Assembly: GCA_023393455.1 (NCBI GenBank)
Contig: JAEWLJ010000001.1
Span: 62,001 to 126,000 of the forward strand
Direction of reading: 5' to 3'
Length of the DNA: 64,000 nucleotides
DNA from: Methanobacteriota archaeon
GTDB taxonomy: Archaea; Halobacteriota; Methanomicrobia; Methanomicrobiales; Methanoculleaceae
The position numbers and the translations under genes were made by a program. Shown here one piece after another: positions 16,049 through 25,062 of the stretch. The notes under the pieces are model-generated. The model saw nothing but the letters and a program-made list of their open reading frames with translations, was not told the origin of the DNA and did no database searches. Each line of letters begins with the position of its first letter. The first letter of the stretch is position 1.

Positions 16049-17617
16049 ATGATGAAGAAGATCATTGGGCTGTTACTCACTCTGATTCTGGCAGCATGCT
16101 TGCTGGCTGCCGGATGCACATCAACCGAATCATTTGGATCCGATCCGGGGAAGACCCTTGTAGTAGGGGAGATGTGGCGTGTATCGTCGATTAACCCGGG
16201 AGACGGGCACGACGGGGGCACCTTCATCACAGAAAAAGCAATTGTGACCGAGACCCTTGTCGGGGCAGACGCCGACTTCACTCTTGTGCCGAACCTCGCC
16301 ACCGACTGGCGGCAGATCGGCGACACGACGTGGGAATTCAACCTCAGAGAGGGAGTAATGTTCCACAATGGGGAGGAGATGACCGCCGAGAACGTGGCGT
16401 TCTCACTGAACCAGGCCACCGAAACCTCTTCCAGCACCGCAGCACTGCTCGACTACAAATCGTGTGAAGTGGTGGGCCGCTACACGATCCGTATCCACAC
16501 AAACGCGGTAAATCCGCTTGTACCGGGAACGCTGCATTACCCGGACACGGCAATCATCCACCCGGATTCGTACGATGCATCGGGCGTGTTCACGACGCCG
16601 ATCGGGACGGGTCCGATGAAGCTTGAGTCCTTCAACGAACAGACCGGGGAGGTTGTCGTCGTCAAGAACAGCGAGTGGTGGGGAGGAGAACCCGGTCTTG
16701 ATCGGATGATCATCCGCGGGTACGAGAGTCCGACAACCCGGGCGATGCTTGCCGAGAGCGGGGAGGTCGATTTCACCGTCGATCCGCCCTACAGCGAGGT
16801 CGATCGCCTGGACGCGATCGACGGGATCCGCGTGGAGAAGTACAATACGCCGAGGATCTACAAACTCGATGTCAACCTGAACCGCCCTCCGATGGACGAT
16901 AAAAACGTTCGCAAGGCGATATCCCACGCAATCGACCGCGACGGGATCGTCGACAACGTCCTCTACGGGGTAGGGAGTTCGGCCGGGGGCGTCTTCCTCC
17001 CAACGATGGCCTGGGCGAACACCGACCTGAAACCCTACACCTACGATCCGGCGCTTGCAAAGCAGTACCTTGCGGAGTCAGGGTGGACTGACACGGACGG
17101 CGACGGATATGTCGACAAAGACGGCAAGAGCCTCAAGGTGAAGGTCGTGACCTATACCGAGCGCCCGGGACTGCCGCCGATGCTTGAGGCCATTGCGGCA
17201 AACCTCAAGTCGATCGGCATCGAGGTCGAGACGCTCTCGATGGAGAACAGCGCCCTGACCGCGGCAATGGCCGACGGCACCTGGGACCTGTATCTCGCCG
17301 CGTACAACCTCGCCATGGTTCCCGACCCGGAGTATGTCCTGAAGAGCTGGTACACCACCACCGGGGCCAGCAACATGGCGGGCTACAGCAACCCGGAGGT
17401 CGACCGCATGATCATGGAGGGCCACAATATCGGCGACCTTAACGAACGCTACGACCACTTCCGCCGGATCGAGGCGATCGTCTACGACGACCTGCCGACG
17501 ATCAACGTCGCCTACTACGGCGTCGCCATCGTCATGAAAGATACCGTAAACGGCTACAAGTTCGATCCGACGGCACACGACTACCGGATCGATCCGTTCA
17601 TGTCCATCTCGACATGA
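16049..17617 (+). CDS. SBP family 5 solute-binding lipoprotein 1
   Basis: This 522-residue extracytoplasmic binding protein belongs to the peptide/nickel (DppA/NikA) family. Residues 1-24 are a signal with a lipobox (LAAG-C). Family marks are TWEFNLREGVMFHNGEEMTAENVAFSL (about 95-120), PIGTGPMKL (about 188) and the late DTDGDGYVDKDGK segment. It is a close paralogue of the protein at 18571, with long shared stretches. It heads an operon that contains two methyltransferases and one permease/ATPase set. The family binds peptides, Ni chelates, opines or metallophores. The ligand here is not known; a methylated metal chelate is a hypothesis. Confidence 0.88.
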   Translation: MMKKIIGLLLTLILAACLLAAGCTSTESFGSDPGKTLVVGEMWRVSSINPGDGHDGGTFITEKAIVTETLVGADADFTLVPNLATDWRQIGDTTWEFNLREGVMFHNGEEMTAENVAFSLNQATETSSSTAALLDYKSCEVVGRYTIRIHTNAVNPLVPGTLHYPDTAIIHPDSYDASGVFTTPIGTGPMKLESFNEQTGEVVVVKNSEWWGGEPGLDRMIIRGYESPTTRAMLAESGEVDFTVDPPYSEVDRLDAIDGIRVEKYNTPRIYKLDVNLNRPPMDDKNVRKAISHAIDRDGIVDNVLYGVGSSAGGVFLPTMAWANTDLKPYTYDPALAKQYLAESGWTDTDGDGYVDKDGKSLKVKVVTYTERPGLPPMLEAIAANLKSIGIEVETLSMENSALTAAMADGTWDLYLAAYNLAMVPDPEYVLKSWYTTTGASNMAGYSNPEVDRMIMEGHNIGDLNERYDHFRRIEAIVYDDLPTINVAYYGVAIVMKDTVNGYKFDPTAHDYRIDPFMSIST

Positions 17618-17802
17618 ACCCGTTTTTGATCGCAACAGGGAAGGGGCGCGGCGGAAGGATCGCCGCTCATGGAGCGCCGGCGATTGCCCGCGTACCACAC
17701 GAGATACGACGTTGAAGACCGGCGGCGGATTTACAGAACAGGCATTCTGTGAGCGAAAAGGGCCGTTGAAGCGAGTACTACAGGATTTACAGGAGAGATA
17801 AC

Positions 17803-18570
17803 ATGGACGACAACACGATGAAATCGCACATTGCACAGACCTGGAATGCGGAAGCAGGGTACTATGACACTCATGTCTCCCACGGAATTCAGACGGACGA
17901 GGAGAAGAAACTCTGGATGGACGTGTTCCAGAATGTTTTACCGGAGGGGGATCACCTCTCCATCCTGGATGTCGGATGCGGGACCGGCGCGATGGGACTG
18001 ATCCTTGTGGAGATGGGCCATACCATCTCAGGGATCGATCTTTCGGAAGGAATGATGTCGGTCGGCAGAAAGAAAGCGAAAGCCGCAGGCCTTTCCATGA
18101 CCTTTCAGAACGGAGACGCGGAAGATCCGCCGTTCTCCGAGAACGCCTTTGACGCAGTCATCAACCGTCACCTGCTCTGGACGCTTCCTCACCCGGAGAC
18201 TGCCCTTGCCGGCTGGTACCGGGTATTGAAGCCGGGAGGCGTGGTGATGGTGATTGACGGCGTCTGGGATGATGGCTCTCCCTTTTCCGCTGCCCGCCGG
18301 AGAACAAGCGCTGCTCTTGCACGCATCTTCGAGCCGCACCCGCATGGGGAAGAAGGGTACGCCGAGGAAGTTCGCGATGCGCTGCCGAATAGAGGCGGGG
18401 TTCCGGCGGAAACCTCTCGCACGTATCTGAAAGCGGCCGGGTTCTCCGGGATCTCCGTATTGAGTCTCGACAGCATCCGGAAAAACCAGCGAAACAGGCT
18501 GAGATGGTACCAGAAGATCAACCCGATCAGCCCGTACTACCTGATCTCCGGCAGAAAAGGAGCCGAGTAA
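17803..18570 (+). CDS. Class I SAM-dependent methyltransferase 1
   Basis: The 255-residue protein has a Methyltransf_11-type core: motif I ILDVGCGTGAMGL (about residues 49-61), the acidic end of strand 2 in GIDLSEGMM, and post-motifs NRHLLWTLPHP and VLKPGGVVMVIDG. It lacks the conserved Cys residues of arsenite methyltransferases. An N-terminal YYDTHVSHGIQ motif is shared with the paralogue at 20132. It sits 185 bases after SBP 1 and its stop touches the ATG of SBP 2, so it belongs to the transporter operon. Its substrate is unknown; a secreted or imported small ligand is plausible. Confidence 0.88.
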   Translation: MDDNTMKSHIAQTWNAEAGYYDTHVSHGIQTDEEKKLWMDVFQNVLPEGDHLSILDVGCGTGAMGLILVEMGHTISGIDLSEGMMSVGRKKAKAAGLSMTFQNGDAEDPPFSENAFDAVINRHLLWTLPHPETALAGWYRVLKPGGVVMVIDGVWDDGSPFSAARRRTSAALARIFEPHPHGEEGYAEEVRDALPNRGGVPAETSRTYLKAAGFSGISVLSLDSIRKNQRNRLRWYQKINPISPYYLISGRKGAE

Positions 18571-20121
18571 ATGAAAGCAATATCCCTGCTTTGTACGTTC
18601 GCGGCAGTATTTCTCTGCATCGCCGTGGCAGGCTGTATCGAGAGTAATGCTGAAGAAAATGTGTTGATCGTCGGAAACCATCTGATGGTCGACGCACGCG
18701 AGCTGGATCAGGGCACCGGCACCGGAACGCTGATCACCGAGAAGATCATCATCACCGAGACGCTCGTCGGCACCGAGGAGGACTTCTCCCTTAAACCGCT
18801 TCTTGCCGAGAGCTGGAAGATAATCGACGACACCACCTGGGAGTTCAAACTCCGGGAGGGCGTGAAGTTTCACAACGGCGATGAGTTGACGGCCGAGGAC
18901 GTGAAGTTCTCCATCGAGAACATCAACACCAAACAGCCGGGCAGAACAACGTTGCTGGACTACAGAGGTTCCGAGATCGTAGACAGGTACACCATCCGTA
19001 TCCGGTCCAACGAGAAGAACCCCCTGCTGCCTGCGGCTCTCCACTCTCCGGATACCGCAATCATCAGTCCGGAGTCCTACGATGCTGCGGGAAACTATGT
19101 CGGTACCATCGGAACCGGTCCGATGAAGCTGGAATCCTTCAACGAGCAGACCGGTGAGGTTGTTGTGGTAAGACACACCGGGTGGTGGGGCGGTACACCG
19201 ACACTGGAAAAGATCATCACCCGTGGCTATCCGAATCCCGGAACCCGTGCGATGATCATAGAGAATCACGACGTGGACCTCACCTTCGACCCGCCGTACA
19301 GCAGCGTCGACCAGCTGGGCGCTCTTGTGGGGATTGAGGTGCTGAAGTTCAACACCCCGCGGACCTACAAACTCGACCTGAATATGGACCACGTCCCGCT
19401 CGACGATCTGAACGTCAGAAGAGCTCTGGCACATGCGATCGACCGGGAAGGAATTGTGGATAACGTGCTGTACGGTGTCGGCGATGTGGCAGCAGGACCG
19501 TTCCTGCCGACTATGGCCTGGGCGAACACGACCCTCGTTCCCTACACGTACGATCCCGCTCTCGCGAAACAGTATCTCGCCGAAGCTGGCTGGGCAGATA
19601 CCGACGGCGACGGATATGTCGACAAAGACGGGAAGAAGCTGAGCCTCAAGCTGCTCACCTACACCGAGCGGCCCGGTCTTGTACCGATGCTTGAGGCAAT
19701 CTCCGCCGACCTGAAGGGCATAGGCATCGAGGTGACGGAAGTTGCCATGGAGACGGGGGCTATCGCTCCCATGCTGAACGAAGGCGACTGGGACCTGTAC
19801 CTGATCGCCGCAAACCTTGCCATGGTCCCGGACCCGGAGTATGTTCTCAAAACCTGGTACACAACCGACGGAACTACAAATCGCGGCCATTACAGCAACC
19901 CCGAAGTCGACAGACTTGTTGCGGAAGGCCACAACCTCACCCTCCCGGAGGAGCGGTACACCTACTTCCGCGACGTTGAGGGCATCGTGTACGACGATGT
20001 TGCGACCATCAACATCGCCTACTACGGTGTTGCCATCCTCATGTGGGACAACGTGCAGGGGTTCGCCTATGATCCGACGGCGCACGACTACAAGCTCAGT
20101 CCGTTCATGACGGTATCCTGA
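18571..20121 (+). CDS. SBP family 5 solute-binding lipoprotein 2
   Basis: This 516-residue paralogue of SBP 1 has a lipobox at VAG-C near residue 22. It shares IGTGPMKLESFNEQTGEVVV, the FLPTMAWANT segment and the DTDGDGYVDKDGK motif. The ATG begins on the base after the stop of methyltransferase 1, with an upstream GGAG as ribosome-binding site. Two binding proteins feeding one permease pair suggests ligands that differ slightly, for example methylated and unmethylated forms. This is inference from gene order. Confidence 0.88.
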   Translation: MKAISLLCTFAAVFLCIAVAGCIESNAEENVLIVGNHLMVDARELDQGTGTGTLITEKIIITETLVGTEEDFSLKPLLAESWKIIDDTTWEFKLREGVKFHNGDELTAEDVKFSIENINTKQPGRTTLLDYRGSEIVDRYTIRIRSNEKNPLLPAALHSPDTAIISPESYDAAGNYVGTIGTGPMKLESFNEQTGEVVVVRHTGWWGGTPTLEKIITRGYPNPGTRAMIIENHDVDLTFDPPYSSVDQLGALVGIEVLKFNTPRTYKLDLNMDHVPLDDLNVRRALAHAIDREGIVDNVLYGVGDVAAGPFLPTMAWANTTLVPYTYDPALAKQYLAEAGWADTDGDGYVDKDGKKLSLKLLTYTERPGLVPMLEAISADLKGIGIEVTEVAMETGAIAPMLNEGDWDLYLIAANLAMVPDPEYVLKTWYTTDGTTNRGHYSNPEVDRLVAEGHNLTLPEERYTYFRDVEGIVYDDVATINIAYYGVAILMWDNVQGFAYDPTAHDYKLSPFMTVS

Positions 20122-20131
20122 GGTGGAGATG

Positions 20132-20893
20132 ATGGAGGACAGCGAGATCAAATCTGGCATCACCGGCAAGTGGGATAAGAGTGCAGGCCAGTACGACCTG
20201 CACGTCTCCCACGGTGTGCAGACGAAAAAAGAGAGAAAACTCTGGATGGACGTATTCCAGAACGTTTTACCGGAGGGGGATCACCTCTCCATCCTGGATG
20301 TCGGGTGCGGTACCGGCGCGATGGGACTGATCCTCGCGGAGATGGGTCATAGCGTCACCGGCATCGATCTTTCGGAAGGAATGATGGAGGTCGGCAGAAA
20401 GAAAAACGCCGATCGCGGGCTTCCGATGATCTTTCTGGAGGGAGACGCGGAAAACCCGCTGTTTGCGGATGATAACTTCGATGTGGTGGTCAACCGTCAT
20501 CTTCTCTGGACCCTCCCTCATCCGGATGTTGCTCTTGCGTCGTGGAAACGGGTGGTCCGGCCGGGTGGCCGGATCATCGTTATCGATGGTGTCTGGGATG
20601 ACGGAAAGACAACGACGAAGATCCGCAGGACCGTAAGTCAGGTTCTTAGTAACGTCTTTGATCCTCTCCCTGCACCATCCTCATACGCCGAAGAGGTCTC
20701 GGCTGCTCTGCCGAATCTCGGGGGTGTTCCGGAGGATACCGCACGAAGATACTTTGCGGATGCAGGTCTTGCAGACATCTCTCTGGAAGATCTGATGCAT
20801 ATCCGCGAGTATCAGCGACGATATCTGAAATGGTACCAGAAGATCACCCATCACTGGTGCTATTACCTCATTTCAGGAACGAAGCAGGCGTAA
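20132..20893 (+). CDS. Class I SAM-dependent methyltransferase 2
   Basis: This is a paralogue of methyltransferase 1, about 253 residues long, with the same motif I (ILDVGCGTGAMGL) and the N-terminal YDLHVSHGVQ motif. I chose ATG 20132 because it aligns with the start of the paralogue and lies five bases after AGGTGG. GTG 20123 and ATG 20129 are possible. The first third is nearly identical to its paralogue in DNA, while the ends have diverged, which suggests gene conversion. It lies between SBP 2 and the permeases in one operon. Confidence 0.87.
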   Translation: MEDSEIKSGITGKWDKSAGQYDLHVSHGVQTKKERKLWMDVFQNVLPEGDHLSILDVGCGTGAMGLILAEMGHSVTGIDLSEGMMEVGRKKNADRGLPMIFLEGDAENPLFADDNFDVVVNRHLLWTLPHPDVALASWKRVVRPGGRIIVIDGVWDDGKTTTKIRRTVSQVLSNVFDPLPAPSSYAEEVSAALPNLGGVPEDTARRYFADAGLADISLEDLMHIREYQRRYLKWYQKITHHWCYYLISGTKQA

Positions 20894-20897
20894 GTAT

Positions 20898-21839
20898 ATG
20901 CATCACTACGTCATCAAACGAACAGCATATCTCATTCTGACGCTGCTGGTTGCGTCGATGTTTACGTTCGTGGTAGTGAACGCCACCCCGGGTGAGCCGG
21001 CCGAGGTTCTTGCCCGGCATCTATATCTCGGGCTGGAAGAGGTCGCCCCTCCTGAACTTATCGCCGAGGTTTCCGGCCGCTACAACCTCGACAGGCCGCT
21101 TCTGGAACAGTATCTCGACTGGATGGGGGGTATTCTTCAGGGAGATCTGGGCTATTCGATCCTGTTCAATAAACCGGTGGATAGACTGCTGATGTTGTAC
21201 CTGCCGCCGACACTTCTGTTGACGACCGTATCCATGACATTTGCCGTGATCTCTGGACTCTTCCTTGGCATCTATTCGGCTCTTCACCAGAACAAGCTCC
21301 GGGATCACTTCATCCGCATCGTCACGATCTTCTTCGTCTCGATGCCCGGGTTCTGGATTGCCGTCATGCTGATCCTGATCATCTCCATCTGGTGTCGTTT
21401 AACACCCGTCGCCGGATACGGCGGCCCGCAGTTCGTCATCCTGCCCGCGATCGCCCTGGGCCTGCACACAATGGCTTCCATCACCCGGATCATGCGGACC
21501 AGCATGCTCGATACGATGGAGAAACCGTTTGTGGTCTTTGCAAAAGCAAAAGGCCTCCCGGCTCGGGCGGTGCTCCTCTCCCACGCCTGTAAAAACGCCC
21601 TGCTGCCGGTGCTGACGGTCGTCGGCATGTCGTTTGGCGCTCTGCTCGCCGGTTCGGTGGTGATCGAGACGATCTTTGCATGGCCCGGTATCGGGAGCCT
21701 GCTGATGAAGGCCATCTCCGCCCGCGATCTCGTGCTGATCGAGAGCACGATCATGGTGATCGTGCTTCTCTTTCTGCTGGTGAACTTCGCAATCGACCTG
21801 CTCTATCATGCAATCGATCCGAGGATTACGTATGAATGA
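20898..21839 (+). CDS. ABC importer permease 1 (DppB/NikB type)
   Basis: This 313-residue inner-membrane permease has six segments. The N-terminal region has the family pattern YLILTLLVASMFTFVVV and an ATPGEPAEVLARH loop, and the binding-protein-dependent transport signature is near residues 215-235 (KAKGLPARAVLLSHACKNAL). The C-terminus ends LLYHAIDPRITYE, the usual D-P-R end of this family. It pairs with the next gene, which it overlaps by eight bases (ATGAATGA). Confidence 0.88.
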   Translation: MHHYVIKRTAYLILTLLVASMFTFVVVNATPGEPAEVLARHLYLGLEEVAPPELIAEVSGRYNLDRPLLEQYLDWMGGILQGDLGYSILFNKPVDRLLMLYLPPTLLLTTVSMTFAVISGLFLGIYSALHQNKLRDHFIRIVTIFFVSMPGFWIAVMLILIISIWCRLTPVAGYGGPQFVILPAIALGLHTMASITRIMRTSMLDTMEKPFVVFAKAKGLPARAVLLSHACKNALLPVLTVVGMSFGALLAGSVVIETIFAWPGIGSLLMKAISARDLVLIESTIMVIVLLFLLVNFAIDLLYHAIDPRITYE

Positions 21840-22728
21840 AATGGGCAGTACGAGAAAATTCCGGAGATGGCGGGCATCCGTCCTTGAATCGGACTGGTAT
21901 TCCCGGCTGATGCAGAGACCTGGTCTGCGGGTAGTGCTCGCACTGCTCGCGACGGTGATCCTTTTGAGCGCATTTGCTCCGATGCTTGCACCGCAGGACC
22001 CGAACGCCACCGATCTCTATGGAAAAAATCAGGGACCGTCCGCGAACCATATTTTCGGAACCGATTATCTGGGCCGCGATCTCTTCAGCCGGGTGATCTG
22101 CGGCCTGCAGACCTCGATGACCATTGCACTGACGACAATCGTTGCAACATTCATCATCGGGATTGCTATCGGCGGCTACTCAGGATACCGAGGGGGCCGG
22201 ATCGACAACGTTGTCGCCCGGGTGATTGATGTGTTCCTTGCGTTTCCCTCGATCATTCTTGCTCTTGCCCTGATTACCCTGCTTGGCTCGGGCATCGTGA
22301 ACATGATCCTGATGCTCTCGGTTGTGCAGTGGGCCTCGTTTGCCCGCCTGATGCGGGGGCAGGTGCTTGCAGAGAAGAATCAGGAGTATGTGCTGTCCGC
22401 ACGAGCGTCGGGTCTTCCGGGTTGGTGGATTTTAATGAAGCACATCATGCCAAACTGCATCATGCCGGTGGTGATCCTGGCGACGATGGACCTCGGGCAC
22501 ACAATCCTGACGATCTCAACGCTGTCGTTTCTGGGTCTCGGCATTCCGCCGTCGATCCCCGAGTGGGGTTCGATGATCAATGCAGGGCTGGACCACATGC
22601 GGACTGCGCCCCTGAACGTGGTTGTGCCGGGCATTGCGATCACGATCGTGACGCTACTCTTCAACCTTGCAGGAGAGGGACTGCGGGATATTACGGATCC
22701 GAAGTCCGACGGAGAGGGGGCGCTGTGA
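21832..22728 (+). CDS. ABC importer permease 2 (DppC/NikC type)
   Basis: The 298-residue permease has a long cytoplasmic N-terminus, then six segments. Typical DppC/NikC features are IFGTDYLGRDLFSRVICG (about 72-89), the coupling loop near SARASGLPGWWILMKHIMP (about 197-215) and TISTLSFLGLGIPPSIPEWG. The start at 21832 is taken because it overlaps the preceding stop. An in-frame ATG at 21808 lies inside the upstream gene. The stop overlaps the GTG of the first ATPase gene. Confidence 0.88.
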   Translation: MNEMGSTRKFRRWRASVLESDWYSRLMQRPGLRVVLALLATVILLSAFAPMLAPQDPNATDLYGKNQGPSANHIFGTDYLGRDLFSRVICGLQTSMTIALTTIVATFIIGIAIGGYSGYRGGRIDNVVARVIDVFLAFPSIILALALITLLGSGIVNMILMLSVVQWASFARLMRGQVLAEKNQEYVLSARASGLPGWWILMKHIMPNCIMPVVILATMDLGHTILTISTLSFLGLGIPPSIPEWGSMINAGLDHMRTAPLNVVVPGIAITIVTLLFNLAGEGLRDITDPKSDGEGAL

Positions 22729-23663
22729 AGATTCTTGAGGTGACCGGGCTGAACGTGACGTTTCCGACCCGCCGGGGAATGATCCGGGCTTCGCAGAATG
22801 TCAGTTTCTCTGTCGACACGGGGGAGGTCTGCGTCCTCGTGGGGGAGACCGGGTCCGGGAAATCGGTCATAGGTCAGGCTATTCTGCACCTGCTGCCCAG
22901 GACGGCGATCGTTTCGGGCAGCATCCGCTATGGAAAGCAGGAGATCCTCTCGATGAACGAGTCGGCGTATGCGCATCTCCGGGGACATGAGATCTCGCTC
23001 GTCCCGCAGAACCCGAGCGGGTCGCTGGACCCGTTGATGCGGTGCGGCCGACAGATTGCAGAGGTCCTGGAGTGCCGCGGGGTTTCACGGGAGGAGCAGA
23101 ACGAGGAGACCGACCGAATTTTGTCGTATCTGGACTTCCCGGACCCGGGGCGGGCGGCGGTGTCCTATCCGCATGAACTCTCGGGTGGTATGCGCCAGAG
23201 GCTGACGACCGGCATTGCGCTTGCATCGGAGCCGCGGCTTCTGGTTGCGGATGAGCCGACGAAAGGCCTGGATTATGCAGCACGGAATGCATCGATAGCG
23301 ATGTTTCGTACACTGAAGGAGAAGCGGCACGACTCGATCCTGATGATCACGCATGATCTGAAGCTTGCGCAGATGATCGGCGATACGGTTGGCGTACTGT
23401 ATTCCGGGGAGCTTGTGGAGTTCGGTCCGGCGGCAGAGGTGTTCGAAGATCCCGGGCATCCGTATACGAAGGGGCTGATTGCAGCTCTGCCGAAGAACGG
23501 CATGAAGCCGATGCCGGGCACCTGTCCGGGACTCTCCCGACTGCCGAAGGGATGCTATTTCCGTGACCGCTGTCCCCATCCCTGCACTGAAGGAGAAGAC
23601 AGCCATCCTGCAATGCTGGATGGCTCAGGGAGGTGGGTGCGGTGCCGCCGCTTCTCCGTGTAG
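22725..23663 (+). CDS. ABC importer ATPase 1 (DppD/NikD type)
   Basis: This 312-residue ATPase starts with GTG at 22725, which overlaps the permease stop (GTGA). Upstream in-frame codons are a shadow of the permease gene. Walker A is GETGSGKS (about 40-47), the signature LSGGMRQR, and Walker B LLVADEPTKGLD. The C-terminal extension CYFRDRCPHPC-x-C is the Cys-rich tail of oligopeptide/nickel-type ATPases, which can hold an Fe-S cluster in some homologues. It forms a pair with the next ATPase. Confidence 0.88.
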   Translation: MKILEVTGLNVTFPTRRGMIRASQNVSFSVDTGEVCVLVGETGSGKSVIGQAILHLLPRTAIVSGSIRYGKQEILSMNESAYAHLRGHEISLVPQNPSGSLDPLMRCGRQIAEVLECRGVSREEQNEETDRILSYLDFPDPGRAAVSYPHELSGGMRQRLTTGIALASEPRLLVADEPTKGLDYAARNASIAMFRTLKEKRHDSILMITHDLKLAQMIGDTVGVLYSGELVEFGPAAEVFEDPGHPYTKGLIAALPKNGMKPMPGTCPGLSRLPKGCYFRDRCPHPCTEGEDSHPAMLDGSGRWVRCRRFSV

Positions 23664-24361
23664 AGCATCTCCACAAGACCTACGGCCACGGGGATATTTT
23701 CCGGGACGTGAGTTTCACGCTGGATTCCGGGGAGACGATCGGCCTCTTTGGGATGAGTGGGTCGGGCAAGTCCACGCTCGGCCGCTGCCTCCTGCTGCTT
23801 GAACGGCTTTCGGGAGGAAAGGTGTTTTTTGAAGGAACGGAGATCTCAAAGATCCGGGGCCGGCGTCTGGAGGCGATCCGGCCCGGGATGCAGATGATCT
23901 TCCAGCACCCGGAGGTCTCGCTGAACCCCCGGATGCGTCTGATCGAAAGTGTGACCGAGCCGCTTGCGTACTACCAGAGGCAGGAGCCGGAGGTGGTTTT
24001 CGCAGAACTTCAGCCGCTGATTGCGGCTGTCGGTCTCCGGCCCGATCAGTTCTACAGTTACCCTAACCAGCTCTCCGGCGGCGAGATCCAGCGGGCGATG
24101 ATGGTGAAGATCTACTCGCTCTCCCCGAAGCTGATTGTTGCCGACGAACCGACGTCGATGCTGGACATGTCGGTGCAGGCGCAGGTGCTCTCGCTGATGA
24201 AAGACCTCCAGCGAACGAACAACACTGCCTCTGTCTTCATATCGCACGATCCCGAGGTGATGCAGGCGATGTGCGACCGCGTGGGGGTGCTGGCGGAGGG
24301 TGCGTTTACGTTGATGGATATGAGCGCGTTCTCCGGGTATGCGGAAGGACTCCGGCAGTAA
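23642..24361 (+). CDS. ABC importer ATPase 2 (DppF/NikE type)
   Basis: This 239-residue ATPase has Walker A GMSGSGKST, signature LSGGEIQR and Walker B LIVADEPTSMLD. GTG 23642 is preferred because GGAGGTG lies a few bases upstream. GTG 23633 is the alternative. It overlaps the first ATPase by 22 bases. It lacks the Cys-rich tail, as usual for the second ATPase of these importers. It is the last gene of the forward operon. Confidence 0.87.
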   Translation: MPPLLRVEHLHKTYGHGDIFRDVSFTLDSGETIGLFGMSGSGKSTLGRCLLLLERLSGGKVFFEGTEISKIRGRRLEAIRPGMQMIFQHPEVSLNPRMRLIESVTEPLAYYQRQEPEVVFAELQPLIAAVGLRPDQFYSYPNQLSGGEIQRAMMVKIYSLSPKLIVADEPTSMLDMSVQAQVLSLMKDLQRTNNTASVFISHDPEVMQAMCDRVGVLAEGAFTLMDMSAFSGYAEGLRQ

Positions 24362-24367
24362 TTTTTT
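24362..24367 (+). terminator. Oligo-T stop signal at the end of the forward operon
   Basis: A run of six T directly follows the TAA of ATPase 2, in the 53-base gap before the convergent operon ends. Confidence 0.45.
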
Positions 24368-24414
24368 GCCCTGGCCTCCCGATGGGGCGGGGTCGGATGA
24401 GCAGGGGCGCCCCC

Positions 24415-25062
24415 TCACAACCGCACAACCCGATCCGCCATGAACGATACGACCGCCGCGTCGTGCGAGATGAAGACATACGAAATCTCCCGCTCCCGCT
24501 GAACCTCTTTTAACAGATGCAGAATCTGCGCCTGCACCGAGACATCCAGCGCACTCGTCGGTTCGTCCAGGATCATCACTGACGGCGAGACAAGCAGCCC
24601 CCGCACAATCGCCGCCCTCTGCGCCTGCCCGCCGGAGATCTGATCGGGATACCGCGACAGGATCTCCTGCTGCAGGCCCGCCTGCTGCAATGCCCCGGCA
24701 AGGACTGTCGCATGATCCGCTCTTGAAACGCCCGTAAGCGTCAGAACTGCCGACATCGACTGCCCGATGGTCCTGACCGGATTAAACGACCCTGCCGGAT
24801 CCTGAAAGATCATCTGCACCGACCGCCGGAACTTTCCATACTCCGGGCGGCTCATCCCTGTAATATCCTTCCCGCGGAACTCCACCGTCCCGGACTGCGG
24901 CCTCTCAAGTCCCGCGAGGATCCGGGCGCAGGTGCTCTTCCCGCACCCCGACGGCCCGACCAGCCCCACCGTCTCCCCCACCGCAAGTTCAAACGAAAAA
25001 TCCTCAAATACCGCCTGATCCCCGTATGATTTTGAAATCTTTTCAGCACGCAGGATCAGCAT
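24415..25062 (-). CDS. ABC importer ATPase 4 (DppF type), second transporter
   Basis: This is a 215-residue ATPase with Walker A GPSGCGKST, signature ISGGQAQR and Walker B MILDEPTSALDVS. The ATG at 25062 is chosen because it overlaps the stop of the upstream ATPase gene (ATGCTGA) and protein homology starts there (LILRAEKISKSYG). The frame is open 81 bases further, but only inside the previous gene. It ends soon after the H-loop (FISHDAAV) and is therefore short for this family. It is the last gene of the reverse operon. Confidence 0.86.
   Translation of the reverse strand: MLILRAEKISKSYGDQAVFEDFSFELAVGETVGLVGPSGCGKSTCARILAGLERPQSGTVEFRGKDITGMSRPEYGKFRRSVQMIFQDPAGSFNPVRTIGQSMSAVLTLTGVSRADHATVLAGALQQAGLQQEILSRYPDQISGGQAQRAAIVRGLLVSPSVMILDEPTSALDVSVQAQILHLLKEVQREREISYVFISHDAAVVSFMADRVVRL

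Noticed and set aside
17803..18570. Arsenite methyltransferase (ArsM)
   Set aside because: The conserved Cys residues of ArsM are absent; the only match is the general SAM-binding fold.
18028..20169. 713-codon reverse frame across methyltransferase 1 and SBP 2
   Set aside because: It is antisense to two clear genes. Its length reflects few stop codons in this frame, and it has no recognisable domain.
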